A stretch of DNA of 5,502 bases from DASSUC01 sp035649895 (GTDB lineage: Bacteria > Actinomycetota > Actinomycetes > Mycobacteriales > Micromonosporaceae). The notes under the pieces are model-generated. The model worked only from the letters and a program-made list of their open reading frames with translations. It searched no databases and was not told the origin of the DNA. Within the stretch, counting starts at the first letter, position 1, and every line of letters starts with the position of its first letter. Below are positions 5,308 through 5,502 of the stretch, piece by piece. The stretch is taken from contig DASRIS010000047.1 of the NCBI GenBank assembly GCA_035649895.1, positions 1 through 5,502 of the forward strand, read 5' to 3'. A program made the translations under genes and the position numbers.

Positions 5308-5502
5308 CGGGTGCCTTCGGTGCGGGTGTGGGTCAGGTGGTGGTAGAGGCGCCGGGCGGTGCGTAGCCGGGCGCCGGTGCCCTTGCAGCGGCGGCAGTAG
5401 CGCCACGCCCGCCCGGACGGGGAGCGGCGCCTGCCCTGGCCGTGGCAGCGGCGGCAGGCGGTGAACGGCCAGACCCAGCACGCCACGGCGTAACACACAG
5501 TC
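5304..5502 (-). CDS. Small CxxCxGxG protein, probably 5'-truncated by the window edge
   Basis: The visible part is 64 codons from a GTG at 5498, but the frame stays open to the window end, so the true start is probably outside. The visible N-terminus (CYAVACWVWPFTA) is hydrophobic and may be the end of a membrane helix. Two CxxCxGxG units follow, CRRCHGQG (15-22) and CRRCKGTG (35-42), separated by a basic Ser/Arg loop, which resembles half of a DnaJ-type zinc domain. A basic tail (RLRTARRLYHHLTHTR) completes it. A zinc-binding, possibly membrane-anchored small protein is the reasonable reading; similar short proteins occur in actinobacterial integrative elements, but their role is not known to me. 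The TGA overlaps the start of the 99-aa gene (ATGA). Confidence 0.72.
   Translation of the reverse strand, partial: TVCYAVACWVWPFTACRRCHGQGRRRSPSGRAWRYCRRCKGTGARLRTARRLYHHLTHTRTEGTR

Overview
The window is very GC-rich, and every supported gene lies on the minus strand. The codons strongly prefer G or C in third position. This points to an actinomycete; the gene set (stand-alone Prim-Pol primase, DUF3631 ATPase, orphan cytosine methyltransferase, DUF5131 and DUF2493 proteins, small Cys-rich proteins) is typical of actinobacterial integrative and conjugative elements (AICEs) or actinophage-like elements. No integrase, excisionase, att site, tRNA or structural phage gene is visible, so the element type is inferred from gene content only.

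In transcription order (right to left) the layout is: a small protein with two CxxCxGxG motifs, cut by the window end (5304-5502); a 99-aa hypothetical with a WC-x3-DH-x-CG N-terminus (5008-5307); a possible 24-aa bridging ORF (4934-5008); a DNA (cytosine-5) methyltransferase (3714-4937); a DUF2493/YspA-type SLOG protein (3193-3714); a DUF5131 (phage Gp37/Gp68-like, radical-SAM-like) protein (2460-3200); a bifunctional primase/polymerase (1236-2456, with a strong internal start at 2216); and a DUF3631 P-loop ATPase (13-1239). Neighbouring genes overlap by 1-8 bases (ATGA or TGATG junctions) or are 3 bases apart, so this looks like one translationally coupled operon. There is no gene-free stretch and no internal promoter or terminator that I can support.

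The last two genes form a replication pair: a Prim-Pol primase followed by a helicase-like ATPase, coupled by ATGA. The upstream block (methyltransferase, SLOG protein, DUF5131 protein) is accessory and could modify or protect element DNA, but its joint function is unknown.

The most unusual signals are at DNA level. (1) A perfect 57-bp inverted repeat (1-57 and 1498-1554) links the end of the DUF3631 gene to the linker of the primase gene, 1.44 kb apart. (2) A cluster of GGTACGGCT repeats, including a 3x tandem and two 9-bp-arm palindromes, sits in the primase linker. (3) An imperfect direct repeat of about 97-100 bp (3693-3789 and 4993-5092) frames the methyltransferase gene, suggesting a gene cassette that was inserted or could be lost. 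In both copies it covers the end of one gene, the ribosome-binding site and the start of the next.
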